Source: Hippopus hippopus
Taxonomy: Eukaryota; Mollusca; Bivalvia; Cardiida; Cardiidae
Reading direction: 5' to 3'
DNA: 64,000 nt
Assembly: GCA_946811185.2 (NCBI GenBank)
Contig: OX328105.1
Span: 30,817,394 to 30,881,393 of the forward strand
The stretch's first letter is position 1; the number at the start of each line of letters is the position of its first letter. The position numbers and the translations under genes are program-made. Below are positions 11,001 to 21,851 of the stretch, in pieces. The notes below the pieces were generated by a model. The model had not been told where the DNA came from, did not search any database, and saw nothing but the letters and a program-made list of their open reading frames with translations.

Positions 11001-14000
11001 GTAAATTTTTCTTCCATTAATACCCTAGTGACCTTTCCCATGTGAATGCCTCACATGTGTACATGTGAGAAATTGTGTAAGCTTCAGCCGGCATATCTGT
11101 CTTTTGTGTTTGGTTAGAACCATTTTATGACAAGAAAGAAACAGTCTCTGTAGTATACTGGCAGAATTATAGATAAGTTTCTTCTTGTCACTTGTTTTGC
11201 TTCCAGCAACGACCTGTTAATCACTTAGCGAGGGAATTTGGTTGTCAGTGTTACCCTGACATTATTTCTTCGGTTAACTGGGCCAAAAAATGTAAAAAAT
11301 ATTGGCTGAGACATCTGCTGTATGATGGAAGTAATATGGTGGTTTATTAGGTTTCAAGTCATTGAACTTGGAGTATGCCATTTTTGGTTGGATGATATGG
11401 GTGACACACCCACAGAAATAGCCAGTCGGAGCCCTCATAAGTTCACCAGTCATATGTTGGCTGCATTTGACTCTTCAATAGTGTGTATTGGAGAACCACT
11501 TTTTATTATCAAATGAATGCTTCATGAAAAATGTGCACTTGTTAGGCCCCAAGGTAAGATTTTTGATGCGCCAAAGATGAAAAATATATGGCGGTGATGC
11601 AAGGGCGCACTGTAGAATGAACCCTGAAATTATTGAAAACATTTGTAGATAACAAATTTAACATTGCTCAGTATAATGGTATGTCTGTGTGAAAGGGTAG
11701 AAAACAATGTTATAAAAGGAGAAAATGCTGTTTACCAGTATTTTCTCCTTTTCCCTTAATGTTTTCAAAAGTCTCTATCATCAGGGTAAATAAGCAAGGG
11801 ATTTTTTTGGTGTAGGTTAATGGGTTTGAGACAATCAATGCTATACAAAGGCTACACTATTGTGTTAACTGTTTACCTTAGTTAACCTTTAGAGTGCTAT
11901 AGGCCCAAAGGTATTCAAGAAAAAGGACTTTATAAAGTTGGCCTTGCCCAGAATGTCTTGGCAAAGTGGACAGTGTAGATGAAAGATTAGACTGCATGTT
12001 TTGTGCAGTCTGATCTTCATCTACACTGGCCACAAAGGCAACTGAGGTAGTGTTAAGGGTGCTTAGGAAATGTATATTGCATACACGCACTTTGAAGGTA
12101 ACAAATAGTCAACTTCTGGAAAGTGAGTAAGGTATGGATAAACTTCCACAATTGCCACTATTTTTAAGGTCTATGGCCCCTAACTCATCGGTAAACATCG
12201 ATGTTTTCATAAAGGCTATTCGGCCAATCTTGGCAGCTTCCGTCTTTTAATATGAGAGTTAGGGGCCATAGACTCGCTAGCTCATCGGTAAATATCGTGT
12301 AACATTGACGTTTTCATAAGGGCTATTCGGCCAATCTTGGCAGCTTCCGTCTTTTAATATGAGAGTTAGGGGCTGTAGACCTTAAAACGATCCTTGTATA
12401 TGAATTTAGAATGTATTGATCAGCTGATGAATGATAATGGAGAGCCTTTGACTATTAGGGCTGGGCCAGGTAGCTCGGTGGATAGGGTACCTGACTCGTG
12501 ACCTGGTGGTTGCGAGTTTGATACAGGGTTGAGGCGAACTTTTTTTTCTGGCAGTTTTTTGCCTCTAACCTCTGATGCATGTGAGAAAAGTAGTCAGTGG
12601 TTTGGAAAGAAAGTTGTGCCAGTACTGATGTGAGAAAGCAAGGAAACATGCACAGCTTCACAGACTTTGATATGACCTCAGCTGTTAAAACAGCATTAAA
12701 CTCCAATGCAAACAATCGATTGATTATTATGGTATCAAATTTTACTAAAAACAATGAAATACTGGGATATTAGATATACCAGTATTTTCTACATTGGATT
12801 TTCCATCTTTTTGTAGGATACATAGCTGGAACTCGGGCAATGGTCATCCTAGGTTTATTGTTTGGAGCTGCCTGTATAATTGTTACAGGAGTTTGGGGTT
12901 TTGTGATGATTGATAAACATAGAACAGTTTTCATGATCACCTCCTTAACCTGTGGGTTTTTGTCAGGTATGTTACTTTATCTCTTTGGCACAAGGCTAAA
13001 ACTTTAGACTGGTCCAAATTGAAGGTGTTTTGCTTACGACAAGTTGAATGTGGCTCAACTGAATGTGGAATGAACTGCATGCTCAGCAGATTGCAACTTA
13101 TGCCTCTCTTGCTTTTGATAAGTTTGGATGTGAGCTGAATTGTTTGTATAAAATACTGGTAAAAGAAACTCCCTGTAAGCATGGATAGGTGCAGTGGTTG
13201 TCATTAACTGAAATATGTTAAAAACAGATTTATGATTTACCAAACAACTTTTTGTTTAAATGACCCTGAGGAAGACAGCTTTAGTATACATTCATAGGAA
13301 CCATTATTTTCCTGTTTTCCTACAGTGTTTTCTACCGTTTCAAAAACAAATCCCTTCTTTTGATCCATTGAAGAGTTTTCAACTGCAAATACCTAGGTTG
13401 GCACCAGCCAAAAATTTTTAGTAGCCAAAATATACTCCGGTTTAGTCGATAAACTTGAACACTGTTACTTGGTCTTTTATTGTGGAATTTCCTGAGTATA
13501 TCATGACACAGAGTCATGTAATATCAATATATAGCTAGATCTAGTCAACAGCTTTGCATCTCTGATATACTTTGTAAGTCTTTCACTTTTTTTTATATAT
13601 CTGATGGTCCCATTACATACAATAGAAAGCTAAGTATTAAAACATCAAAAGTCAGCTACAAATTCCTGTGCTTATTGGCTAATGAATGATTAAAGTTCCA
13701 TAAATTCAACAATATGTGTATTTCATGATGACCTACTTGTTTTAACAGAGTTTTAGATTGTGTAGTGAAGGAATGAAACACCTCATAAACTTTAGTTTTG
13801 CTTTAGAACAAAAGACTGTAATCAAACACACATCCTAACAATTAACAGTGTACCAACACACTCTTAGATGTGCTCATCCAGTTCAAATTTTAATTTAATT
13901 AACAAAGTTGCATTTTGGGCTGAACTTCTTACCCAGTACAGAACAGAATTTAGATGTTGCATAATTGAAATCTACATTCAGCAAAAAATACTAGCTAATG

Positions 14001-14525
14001 TACCTAAATTTTTTGTATTCAACACTGTATTGGTCAGAATTTGAATGACTGATCTTTTGCACATTTACTCACATACATGTACTTAACTTTAAGTGGGTTA
14101 CCAATTTTCAACAGGTACCATAGTTATGAAAGTTGTTTTCTACAGATTTGTTTCAGAAGGTATATTTGATTCAAATAATGAAATTTGTTCTTGAAATCAT
14201 TGTAAATATGGCTACGTGCATTTTTTTCCTTTTCCCAAAATGCTTTTATGAATCATCATACTGATGGTTAGAAAAATATGGATACTTTGTAAGAGATCAA
14301 ATGATATCTTATTCTCTTTTTTTTGCCTTTATTTCAGCATTATTTGGCATCATTGGAATAATAATATACGCTGCGGAAATCAATACAGTATCGTCCAATG
14401 ACATTCCAGGGACGCGTATCGACAACACCCTAGCCTGGAGCTTTGCTTTGTGTACAGTTTCATCATGTATAGCTTTTGTTGCAACAATTTTATTGGGTAT
14501 TGGAAGTCGACAGATTGAATCATAA
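8048..14525 (+). CDS. Claudin/PMP22-superfamily four-transmembrane protein (4 exons, 188 aa)
   Basis: The coding exons are 8048-8114, 9419-9580, 12817-12966 and 14338-14525, with introns all in phase 1 and GT..AG ends (donors GTATGA, GTAAGT, GTATGT). The first ATG, at 8048, has A at -3 and G at +4. The spliced protein has hydrophobic segments at about residues 8-32, 84-108, 114-139 and 158-182. The first extracellular loop carries W35, G54-L55-W56, C59 and C69, which matches the W-GLW-C-C signature of claudins and relatives. Claudins form paracellular barriers and PMP22/EMP-type members act in membrane organisation; which applies here cannot be told from sequence. The length is slightly below the usual ~200-230 because the cytoplasmic tail is short (ends SRQIES), and no PDZ-binding YV terminus is present. 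An acceptor-like CTTTTCAG ends at 7997, so a non-coding 5' exon is likely upstream. The introns hold many MITEs. Confidence 0.85.
8405..8710 (+). mobile_element. SINE, intron 1 of the claudin-like gene
   Basis: It has a B-box-like TTGTTCGAATCC (8438-8449) and the shared body GATGATAGTCATTGCCACAGAATT, followed by the shared tail 'AAAGCATGAATAGGTG'. The same body and tail occur at 1025-1200, 2310-2440 and 19890-19960. Confidence 0.55.
8722..8938 (+). mobile_element. tRNA-derived SINE
   Basis: An A-box-like TGGCTCATTGGTTAGG (about 8731-8746) and a B-box-like GGTTCTGGATTCATTCC (about 8769-8785) are spaced as in a tRNA gene, but the arms do not pair into a full cloverleaf. The sequence continues as a SINE body. 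Confidence 0.55.
8939..9060 (+). mobile_element. Family B MITE, partial
   Basis: The copy starts TAACTCTTTAACAAC and contains CAGTGTAGATCAAGATCAG and the GCACAAAACTTGCTGTCTGATC hairpin of family B. The right half is lost. Confidence 0.5.
9131..9359 (+). mobile_element. Family A MITE, 60 bp upstream of claudin-like exon 2
   Basis: TTAATTCTTTACCAAATG to GTGTGGAAAAGGGTTAA, with the hairpin at about 9238-9302. It lies wholly in intron 1 and ends about 60 bases before the exon 2 acceptor. Confidence 0.8.
9641..9869 (+). mobile_element. Family A MITE, 60 bp downstream of exon 2
   Basis: TTAACCTTTTTCAAATCG to GTTTGGTGAAGGGTTAA, with an intact hairpin (about 9750-9814). Together with 9131-9359 it brackets exon 2 of the claudin-like gene in the same orientation. 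Confidence 0.8.
10313..10465 (+). mobile_element. Family A MITE, 3'-truncated
   Basis: The left half (GTTAAACTCCTAACCAGAC.. to GGGTAGAAAACATCAAGGG) is present and the sequence then diverges. Confidence 0.5.
11618..11822 (+). mobile_element. Family A MITE
   Basis: It contains AAGGGTAGAAAACAATG and a GGAGAAAATGCTGTTTACC hairpin at about 11700-11765. The ends are decayed and it finishes GGTGTAGGTTAA. Confidence 0.65.
11880..12060 (-). mobile_element. Family B-related MITE, inverted
   Basis: The hairpin pairs CAGTGTAGATGAAAGATTAG with the ATCTTCATCTACACTG stretch across GCATGTTTTGTGC at about 11970-12030. This resembles the family B core. Confidence 0.5.
12162..12387. mobile_element. Small inverted-repeat element with internal direct duplication
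   Basis: The ends are inverted repeats, TTTTAAGGTCTATGGCCCCT on the left and AGGGGCTGTAGACCTTAAAA on the right. Inside, a block of about 95 bases beginning CTCATCGGTAAA and running through GGCTATTCGGCCAATCTTGG to GAGAGTTAGGGGC occurs twice with a shift of about 107. It resembles a MITE that has duplicated one arm. Confidence 0.65.
12464..12720 (+). mobile_element. tRNA-derived SINE in intron 2 of the claudin-like gene
   Basis: The head GGTAGCTCGGTGGATAGGG (A box) and GGTTGCGAGTTTGATAC (B box, about 12507-12523) look like a tRNA promoter. The body continues to a 'GCTGTTAAAACAGCATTAAA' tail near 12680-12700. It lacks the paired acceptor stem of a working tRNA. Confidence 0.65.
13140..13245 (+). 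mobile_element. SINE tail fragment
   Basis: 'GTAAGCATGGATAGGTGCAGTGG..' followed by 'GAAATATGTTAAAAACAG' repeats the tail seen at 8600-8680 and 19890-19950. Remnants of family A lie at 12985-13057 and 13257-13350. Confidence 0.45.
13360..14337. other. Intron 3 of the claudin-like gene; nothing else recognised
   Basis: AT-rich. The only clear signal is the polypyrimidine tract and TTTCAG acceptor at 14310-14337. Confidence 0.5.
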
Positions 14526-14585
14526 TGACACCAGCAGCGTTGAGACTGTGCAGTGTGATATTTTATTATACAGTCAAGCTTATAT

Positions 14586-14800
14586 TTACCATTTACCACA
14601 CAGTCACTAGTTTTAACGACCAAGAGAAAGAAAACTTTTGATAACATTAAAGGAAAAGGAGAAGATGCTGGAAACCAGCATTTTCTCAGTTTCCCATAAT
14701 GTTTTTTAACTTTCCAAAAAGAAATTTCTCATTAAGAGTCGCATTTATTTTGTCATCTGTAATTGCTTTCAATTTGGACAAGTCTAAAGTTTTGTGATTT
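14586..14800 (-). mobile_element. Family A MITE in the probable 3' UTR of the claudin-like gene
   Basis: It begins ATTTACCACACAGTCAC and holds the hairpin AACATTAAAGGAAAAGGAG / TTTCCCATAATGTTTT at about 14641-14706. It lies 60 bases past the stop codon, so it is probably transcribed. Confidence 0.65.
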
Positions 14801-14890
14801 AGTGAAAGGTGAAGTAAGCAGGCAAGGGACACTCAGAACATGCTTGCTTATGACAGGTGCTTGCTTAATACCAGTACATTTCAACATTTA

Positions 14891-15096
14891 CTGTATAAGC
14901 GGAAATTTTTGCGATGTGGAAATTTTTGCGATTTTGCGAATTTGAAAAAATTCGCAAAATTTTCTGTTCGTGTAGTTTACCACAAGTATACCAACAAATA
15001 ACCAGTGTCTTGAATTCGCAAACATTTCCGTATGCAAAATATCCGCAATCAGAAATTCGCAAATGTTTCGACATGCGTATATATCCACGTATACAG
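14891..15096. mobile_element. mariner-like MITE with TA duplication
   Basis: The ends are TACTGTATAAGCGGAAATTT and ATATCCACGTATACAGTA. The TA at 14889-14890 and 15097-15098 is the likely target duplication. Several TTCGCAAA / TTTGCGAA motifs are arranged in inverted pairs inside. Confidence 0.7.
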
Positions 15097-15130
15097 TAGG
15101 TCCTCTTTGGGAGCTCAGTTATATGCTCAC

Positions 15131-15320
15131 TAAACTCTTTACCACATGACAAAATTTAAGGCATGCTCAAATTTAAAACATTTGGAGGCAAAATATTAAA
15201 CAAAGCTCAAATGATGGGTTTTTCTTTGAAAAAGTAGAAAACATTTTGGGAAAAGGGGAAAATGCTGGTTTCCAGCTTAGGGTTGTTTAAAACTCAGGAT
15301 CGTGTTGTAAAAAATTAATA
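15131..15320 (+). mobile_element. Family A MITE lacking half of its hairpin
   Basis: TAAACTCTTTACCACATG.. to GTTGTAAAAAATTAA. The left hairpin arm reaches GCTGGTTTCCAGC, but the right arm is deleted and runs straight into the right flank. Confidence 0.6.
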
Positions 15321-15950
15321 CAGGATTGCTTGCTTAATACAGGTGGCCATTGAGGCAGGTTTTACCGTAGGTTGTACATAGTGTTTTAGAACTTGTATAC
15401 ATTTGCCTTATCGTGGCATCAAACTCCTCACAGTCGCCTTTTTTGCTGGGGGTTTTTAAAAAAGAAAAGATACCATCAAAGCCCTTTTGCTATCATTCTC
15501 TTTTTGTGAAAACTTTGACATTTTCTGATATATCTGTAATAACTTCAAATGCTGCTAAAGTTGTTCACTTTCAACAGAGAAGCCCATACCAGAAAGGCAG
15601 GTAACCCTAAATATATTTTTGACAAAGTGATGCCCTTTTTTATGATTTAAATTTTTACTGAAGCCAACTGTTTGTTCCAGCATGATATTATAGTGCCAGT
15701 GTGATGTTCTATGTCATTTTAAATTTGATTATTTTTCAAGTTTAAAATATACAGTACTCTTTTTTTCTGTTTTGGAGCAAACTGAATTTTCTTTTTTTTT
15801 AGTACGTTTTCAAGCTAAATAATCAAAATTTAGGAGTCTTCCTTGGTTTGTCCATACATGTATGAGAACTGTGCCAAAAGAAAATAGGGGATTAATTGTA
15901 TATTTGGAATGGAGCATACCAAGTAAGATTTAAGATATGGATAAATTTTG

Positions 15951-16092
15951 ATTGAATCATGAGTTAGAGTGAACTTTTGACATGAAGAAAATTTAACAGT
16001 GACAAAAAGTTGTGACCAGGTCAGCCTGCATGGGCTTACATAGGTCAATACTTCTTGTAAATGCAGTAAACCCCATTTTTGTAGGTCACAGG
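15951..16092 (-). mobile_element. Family C MITE, partial
   Basis: It contains GAATCATGAG, the AGGTCAGCCTGCATGGGC core and 'TAAACCCC..' toward the right end. The left end is missing. Confidence 0.5.
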
Positions 16093-16483
16093 ACATTTAT
16101 TTTTCCAACAACAAAGGGTTCAGAGGGGAAAAAAACCTTTTTGTTAAAAGTACTTTTGTCATTTTTTCAAATGTCTTTTAGAGTCAGATAATTATATTAA
16201 CCAGTACTCAGTGTGACTTCGAATTGAACAATTGTTGTTTTTACAGTTTATTCTTCATTCATATTTGTATTAAACCTCAATTCTGGTTAATTATCAATTT
16301 TTTACAAGGATTTGTTCAAAGTTATTTGCTGCAAACTTGTTTCAGGTGATCTTTAAAGTGAGATTCATATTTGAAGCTGTAGAGACATTTTGAAGAATTA
16401 AGAACTTATTACATGTAAATTTAGACTTGAGAAATGGAATACAAAAATACTCGATTTTTTGTTGTAGACGGAGAATATTTGGA

Positions 16484-16537
16484 AATAAATTTTAGAGACT
16501 TATTGTAACTACAAAGTTTTGATAAACATTGAATAAA
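16484..16537 (+). promoter_or_regulatory. Candidate polyadenylation signals for the claudin-like gene
   Basis: AATAAA occurs at 16484-16489 and again at 16532-16537. They are the first such hexamers I noticed after the stop codon at 14525, which would imply a 3' UTR of about 2 kb containing MITEs. Transcript data would be needed to confirm them. Confidence 0.3.
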
Positions 16538-16677
16538 ATTTCAAGACAGAAACGTTTGCACAGAGTAGGATTTTTATGACACTATGTTGGTATCATTGAA
16601 TTTGGACAAAAGGTCACTGGAATATAATGCATAGATTGATCAATAAAATTAATGAGCTGAGCTCTTGCAAAAGGAGG

Positions 16678-16909
16678 TTCAGCTCTTTACCAAACGACAA
16701 TTTTATAGACCTATCCAAATTGAAAGCATTGGCGGACCTATGAAATAAATGTGACTCAAAAAATTAGATTTGTGTTTGGAAGGGTAGAAAACATTGTAGG
16801 AAAAGGAGAAAATGCTGGTTACCAGCATTTTCTCCCTTTCCCACAAAGTTTTCAAAAGCCTTCCCTACCAAGGTGGTTAAAAATCAGGATTGTGTGGTAA
16901 AAGAGTTAA
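16678..16909 (+). mobile_element. Family A MITE
   Basis: TTCAGCTCTTTACCAAACG to GTGTGGTAAAAGAGTTAA. The hairpin at about 16787-16852 is nearly perfect. The left TTAA has mutated to TTCA. Confidence 0.75.
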
Positions 16910-16969
16910 TGTATCTCTGTTATGCATTATACTAAGCAAGTCATCAACTAATTATGGATCCAAATAATT

Positions 16970-17232
16970 TGAGCCGCGCTCTGGCAAAAGGGGGCTTAAT
17001 GCATCTCCGTGATGCATGATATCAAGCAAGCCATCACATAAGTATGGATCCATAATAGCCACTTCTTTTAACAACCAACTTAATCAGTAGGTACACCGAT
17101 CCTTTCACATACAGAAAATTGACCAACAGTGAAAAGTTTCGGCCCAGGTCAGCCAGCGCGGACTGCGCAGGCTGACCTGGGTCGATACTTTTCGCAGATG
17201 CATTAAGCCCCCTTTTTACAGAGCATGGCTCA
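16970..17232 (-). mobile_element. Family C MITE
   Basis: It starts TGAGCCGCGCTCTGGC and ends CAGAGCATGGCTCA. The interior has the ATGGATCCATAA motif and the hairpin AGGTCAGCC..GGCTGACCT at about 17134-17180. A fragment of another copy lies just before it (about 16912-16968) and one just after (17233-17413). Confidence 0.75.
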
Positions 17233-17413
17233 TTTGTTTTATCTAACAACCGACTGAACCATGAGGTAGGCTGGTTCTTTGACATGAAGTAACTTGAGCA
17301 ATAGCAAAAGGTTTGGACCCATTTAAGCCTGCACAGACTTCGCAAGGATATTTGGGCTGATACTTTTCACTGTTCAAAGCATTAAGCCTCCTTTTCACAG
17401 AGCATTGCTCAAA
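17233..17413 (-). mobile_element. Family C MITE fragment
   Basis: It carries ACCGACTGAACCATGAGG, an AAGCCTGCACAGACTTCGC core and ends CACAGAGCATTGCTCA. The left third is missing, suggesting partial replacement or nesting with the preceding copy. Confidence 0.6.
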
Positions 17414-17602
17414 TGTATTGAGCAAAGAGGACAGGAAAATTCATTACCATAGCATTTCATAGAAATTCTCCCATTTTCATGTGCAGTGTATAAAAACAAA
17501 AAAACTGAATGTACACCATGACCCCTATGCCACAATACTGTTTAATGAAGTGCTTCTTCCTTTATTATGTGAGTGATTCTTGTTTTATGTGTTTGAAAGA
17601 AA

Positions 17603-17874
17603 TGACCTGTGCTCTGTGAAACAAGGGTTGAAAGCATCTGCTAAAAGTATCGGCCTAGGTCAGCCTGTGCAGTCCGCACAAGCTGACCTTGGTTGAAACT
17701 TTTTGATATTGGTCAATTTTCTGCATGTCAACAGACAAGTCTTACCTCATGATTCAGTTGGATTTTAGTGGTAGACAACATGGATTTTGTCCATCTATAA
17801 TGACTTGCTTGGTATAATGCTTCACTAAGATGCATTAAACCTCCTTTTGCCAGGGTGCTGCTCAAACAAAGAAT
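17603..17874 (+). mobile_element. Family C MITE, opposite orientation
   Basis: TGACCTGTGCTCTGTGAA to CAGGGTGCTGCTCA, with the hairpin core AGGTCAGCC..GCTGACCT at about 17655-17690. It is inverted relative to the two copies just upstream. Confidence 0.7.
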
Positions 17875-18117
17875 TTCAGAATTTAACAATGATTCATATT
17901 GCCTACCCATGTTTGACCCCTCACTAAAGGTTCCTGTGTTATAAAGATCCAGTGGAAAGAAACTTTTGAAAAAATAATGTGAATGAAAGAGAAGTTACCA
18001 GCATTTTGTTCATCTCCCACAACATTTTCTGTTTATTTAGAAAATTTCAGTTCTCTTTTTTTTTCATTTTGTATGCAGTATGTAATTCTATAGATAGTAA
18101 TTCCATAGAAGCAACAA

Positions 18118-18330
18118 ATATTTACTCTCCTCCAAATTAAAAGCATTTGCAGCAACAAATTAAGTGTGGAAAATTAAATATTGTAATTTGTCTCTCAGGA
18201 AGGGTTGAAAGCATTGTGGGAAAAGGAAAAAATGCTGGTTACCAGTTATTTTCTCCATTTCCCACAATGTTTTCAAAAGCTATCTGTTTTGGGATCCTTA
18301 TAACTCTGGATTGTTTGGTAAAGGATCATT
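18118..18330 (+). mobile_element. Family A MITE
   Basis: 'CTCCAAATTAAAAGCATTTGC..' with the hairpin AGCATTGTGGGAAAAGG / CCATTTCCCACAATGTT at about 18210-18274. The outer ends are decayed. Confidence 0.65.
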
Positions 18331-18479
18331 AAAGTATGCTTTTGAAGTGATCTGCTGAAAACTTGTTTTCGAGAAAATGCATGAGAAAAGGTTTCTGTTC
18401 TGTTTTGAATTTTTCATTGGATGTCATACATAAATACAGTTCAGCATGAGTTAAGTTGAGCCATGTATTACAGTTAGTA

Positions 18480-18590
18480 ACACACAGGACTAGACTATTG
18501 GGTCACTGGTTTAAATCCCCTACTTGGCCAGTTGATGATGGTCATTGTGATAAGATTTACTTTTCTGTCACTGCTGATCATTGTTAGCTC
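18480..18590 (+). mobile_element. SINE fragment
   Basis: A B-box-like GGTTTAAATCCCC (18509-18521) is followed by the shared body 'GATGATGGTCATTGTGATAAGATT'. It runs directly into the tandem-array element at 18594. Confidence 0.5.
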
Positions 18591-18593
18591 ACC

Positions 18594-19823
18594 TGAGCAC
18601 AAAGTGCTTAAAGTGAGCTTTTGTGATCTTGCTGGGATGCGTCATCTGTCGTCAACTTTTACCTTGTGTATGCTCTAGAAGCCACATTTTCAGTCCAGTA
18701 CTCATGAAACTTGGTCAGAATATTTTTTCTTGATGATATCTCCAAAGAGTTTGAAAATTGGTCATGTCTGGTCATAAACTAGGTCACTAGGTCAAATCTT
18801 AGAAAAAAAAACTTGTTTACACTCTAGAGGCCACATTTTCCATCCAGTACTCTTGAAATCTAGTCAGAGTATTTGTCTTGATGATATCTTCGACAAGGTT
18901 GAAATGGGTCACATCAGATTAAAAACTCAGTCACTAGGTCAAATCTTTGAAAAGCATTGTGAACCCTCTAGAGGCCACATTTTCAGGACAGTACCCATGA
19001 AAGTTGGTCAGAATGTTTGTCTTGATAATATCTGGGACAGCTTTGAAAGTGGGTCTTGTGGGGTCAAAAACTGGGTCACTATGTCAAATATTAGAAATAC
19101 CTTACTTACACCTTATAGGCCACATTTTCTGTACTTTACTCTTGAAAATTGGTCAGAATGTTTGTCTTGAAGAGATCTTTGATGATATTTGAAAATGGGT
19201 CTCATCAGGTTAAAAATTAGGTCACGAGGTCAAATTTTTGAAAAACCTTGTGTACACTCTACTGGCCACATTTTCAGTCCAATACCAATGAAACTTGGTC
19301 AGAATATTTGTTTCGAAGATATCTTTTGAAAATGGGTCATAAAGGTTCAAAACTAGTTCACAAGGTTGAATCTTTGAAAAAAACTGTGTATACGCTTTAG
19401 AGACCACATTTTCAATCTAATACCAATGAAAGTTTGTTAGAATGTTTGTCTTGAAGATATCTTGGACAAGTTTGAAAATGGGTCATGAAGGGTCAAAAAG
19501 TAGGTCACTAGGTCAAATCTAGGAAAGCCTTATGTGCACTTTACAGGCCACATTTTCTCTCAAATACTCATGAATGGTGGTCAGAATGTTTGTCATGATA
19601 ATTTCTACATGTTTGAAAATAGGCAATGTTGAGCTTAAAAGTAGGTCACTGAGACAAATTCTAGAAGAAGCTTGTGTACACTCTAGAGGCCATATTTTAA
19701 GTCCAGTACTAATTAAAGTTTGTCAGAATGTTTGTCATTATATTTCGGAATAGATTGGTAATGGGTCAAGTATGGTCAAAAGGCTCAGGTGAGCGACTAC
19801 AGGGCTATCACGGCCCTCTTGTT
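18594..19823 (-). mobile_element. Helitron/Helentron-like element with ~145-bp tandem array (about 8 units), minus strand
   Basis: Read on the minus strand it starts AACAAGAGGGCCGTGATAGCC at 19823 and ends GAGCACAAAGTGCTCAGG-type tail plus GAGCTAA at 18594. Between the ends are about eight diverged units with a period near 145, recognised by 'GAGGCCACATTTTC' at about 18680, 18824, 18970, 19115, 19262, 19402, 19546 and 19685. Two units keep the exact AGGTCACTAGGTCA direct repeat (near 18780 and 19500). The short reading frames here are by-products of the tandem array. Confidence 0.65.
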
Positions 19824-19864
19824 ACAATGATGGCTGTGTGGGAAAGTAGGTATCGCCTTAGGAA

Positions 19865-19965
19865 CAATGTTGTACATAGTTATGGTAAAAAGAACTCTAG
19901 GAAAGCATGAATAGGTGCATTTACCACCATGATATATCTGGAATAATGTTGAAAACAGATTTGAA
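19865..19965 (+). mobile_element. SINE tail fragment
   Basis: 'AGGAAAGCATGAATAGGTGC..' and 'GGAATAATGTTGAAAACAG' repeat the tail region of the SINE at 8405-8710. Confidence 0.5.
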
Positions 19966-20116
19966 CACCACATAAACAAAAGAATTTAAAAGTATCCAGT
20001 GTCAGCCATGATATTAATAAGTGAAATACATTTAAAAATGAAAAACATAAAATCAAATGAAGGTTGTGCAAGTTGCTCAGTATGTGCATGCGTGTGATCA
20101 ATCCATTTTTCGAAGC

Positions 20117-20293
20117 CTTTACCAAACAAACCAGAGTTTTAACAACCCTTACAGAAAAAAAAGACTTTAGAAAACATTTTGGGGAAAGAAGAAAATGCTG
20201 GGGACCAGCATTTTCTTCTTTTTCCACTATGTTTACTATGCTTTAAAAGACTAATTTATCTCTAGAACCATATTGTCATTGGTAAAGAGTTGA
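20117..20293 (-). mobile_element. Family A MITE, minus strand
   Basis: CCTTTACCAAACAAACC to TTGGTAAAGAGTTGA, with the hairpin AACATTTTGGGGAAAG.. at about 20173-20232. Confidence 0.65.
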
Positions 20294-20379
20294 TATGGTG
20301 TGAAAAATTTGGTTGAATGAGTTACATGTATAATACATATATGACGGAGTCATTTGTTGCTAACAATTTCTTGTTTCTT

Positions 20380-20595
20380 TACTAGAAATCAAAATTTTAG
20401 ACCTTCCAAACTGAAAGCATTTGCAGATGATAAATACATAGCTGAAATGATTATTTTGTGTCACTGAAATGGTAGAGAACATAGTTTGAAATAGAGTAAA
20501 TGTTGGTAAATAGTATATTCTCCTTTTTCTGTAGTAGTTTCAAAAGTTGTTCTCTAACGGGTAGTTTAAACACAGAATTGTTTTGTAAAGGTATA
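20380..20595 (+). mobile_element. Decayed family A MITE
   Basis: 'TTTACTAGAAATCAAAATTTTAG..' to 'TTGTTTTGTAAAGG'. The hairpin arms are heavily mutated. Confidence 0.5.
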
Positions 20596-21236
20596 ATGCC
20601 TTAAAAAGAATAGAAAATTAATTCTTTATATATATTTGAATAACAGGTTTGACTTTTAAGTCCAAAAATCGCAAATATGGGTGTAAATTTGAGATAGACT
20701 ATGCGATCTATGCAATTTGATTTTGACCTACATATTTATATTCCTGCTGCATACTATGGGCTAAGAAAAAGGCCCTTATTTGGAATCATAGTCATTTTTT
20801 GCTTTTATTTTTCTTTATACTAACTTGGATAACAGTTTGTACTTTTTCATGGTTTCGAATTTTTATATATACATATATAACAATACTATATTTTAAAAAA
20901 AAAATGGTAATAAATATTAATTTTTGTATCTGTAGTGTCAGTTTAATTTGTTGGTTTTTCCGTTGGAGTGTCCCTAGGCAAGACACTTCAGAGCCCTAAT
21001 TTATTTCTGATGAAACCCATGACATCTGTACATGTGAATAAGGTAAATAAGTATCTTTAACCTTTATATGATTGAAATACTGTTGAAAGTGATATAAACA
21101 CCATTTAATCAATCATCCTTTCATTGTTGGTTTTTGTTGGACAAGATATCCTTCATAACTGTGCTGAAACATGACGTCTTCGCACTTTCCCAGCCAATAC
21201 TGTTCCAGGTAAATGAAAGAGTGGTGAAGATCTTAA
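20596..21236. other. No gene seen
   Basis: AT-rich. A 'GATTGAAATACTGTTGAAAG' stretch at 21070-21090 resembles the SINE tail. Confidence 0.4.
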
Positions 21237-21504
21237 AATACGCTATGCTTTGGCAAAAGGGGGTCCAATGCGTCTCCTTGATGCATGATACCATGATAGT
21301 CATGATATAACTTTGGATCCATAAATTCCATTTTCTCTGACAGCCGACTGAATCATGAGGTAGAATGGTCCATGAACATGTTGAAAATTTACAAATAGCA
21401 AAACGTTTCGGCCCGTATAAGCTTTTGGGAATTTTGTTCAGGTAGACATGGATTGATTCTTTTTGTAGATGCATTAAACCTCCCTTTCACAGAATACGGC
21501 TCAA
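21237..21504 (-). mobile_element. Family C MITE
   Basis: 'CTATGCTTTGGCAAAAGGGGG' to 'TTCACAGAATACGGCTCA', with TGATGCATGATACC and GGATCCATAAA motifs inside. The hairpin core is decayed. Confidence 0.65.
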
Positions 21505-21851
21505 ATGTTTTCTCTGGTCATTTATTCCTCTAGTACTAAATAAATGAAATGGATATACTCAAGCAGTACTGAAGATGCAGATATTGCCATTTCAAGGCTG
21601 CTTATATGAATTAGAGGAAATCGTTGTAATGGTAAGATAATTTTTGATACTCCAATGAAATAGGAACTGGAAATATCCTTAACAAGAAATCTCTTTGAAA
21701 AAAGGTAGAAGGCGTAAATTTGCCAGCAAATAGGGTTTGTTCCCCGAACGCCTACTCCTACAAAACAACTTGGGGTGTGAATTGGGGATGGGGGGTCTAT
21801 TTGGGGAATAGTTGTAATGGTAAACTTCAGATAAACAGCATCTGTTAAAAA

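Noticed and set aside
14309..14647. 112-codon minus-strand frame
   Set aside because: It is the antisense shadow of the last exon of the claudin-like gene.
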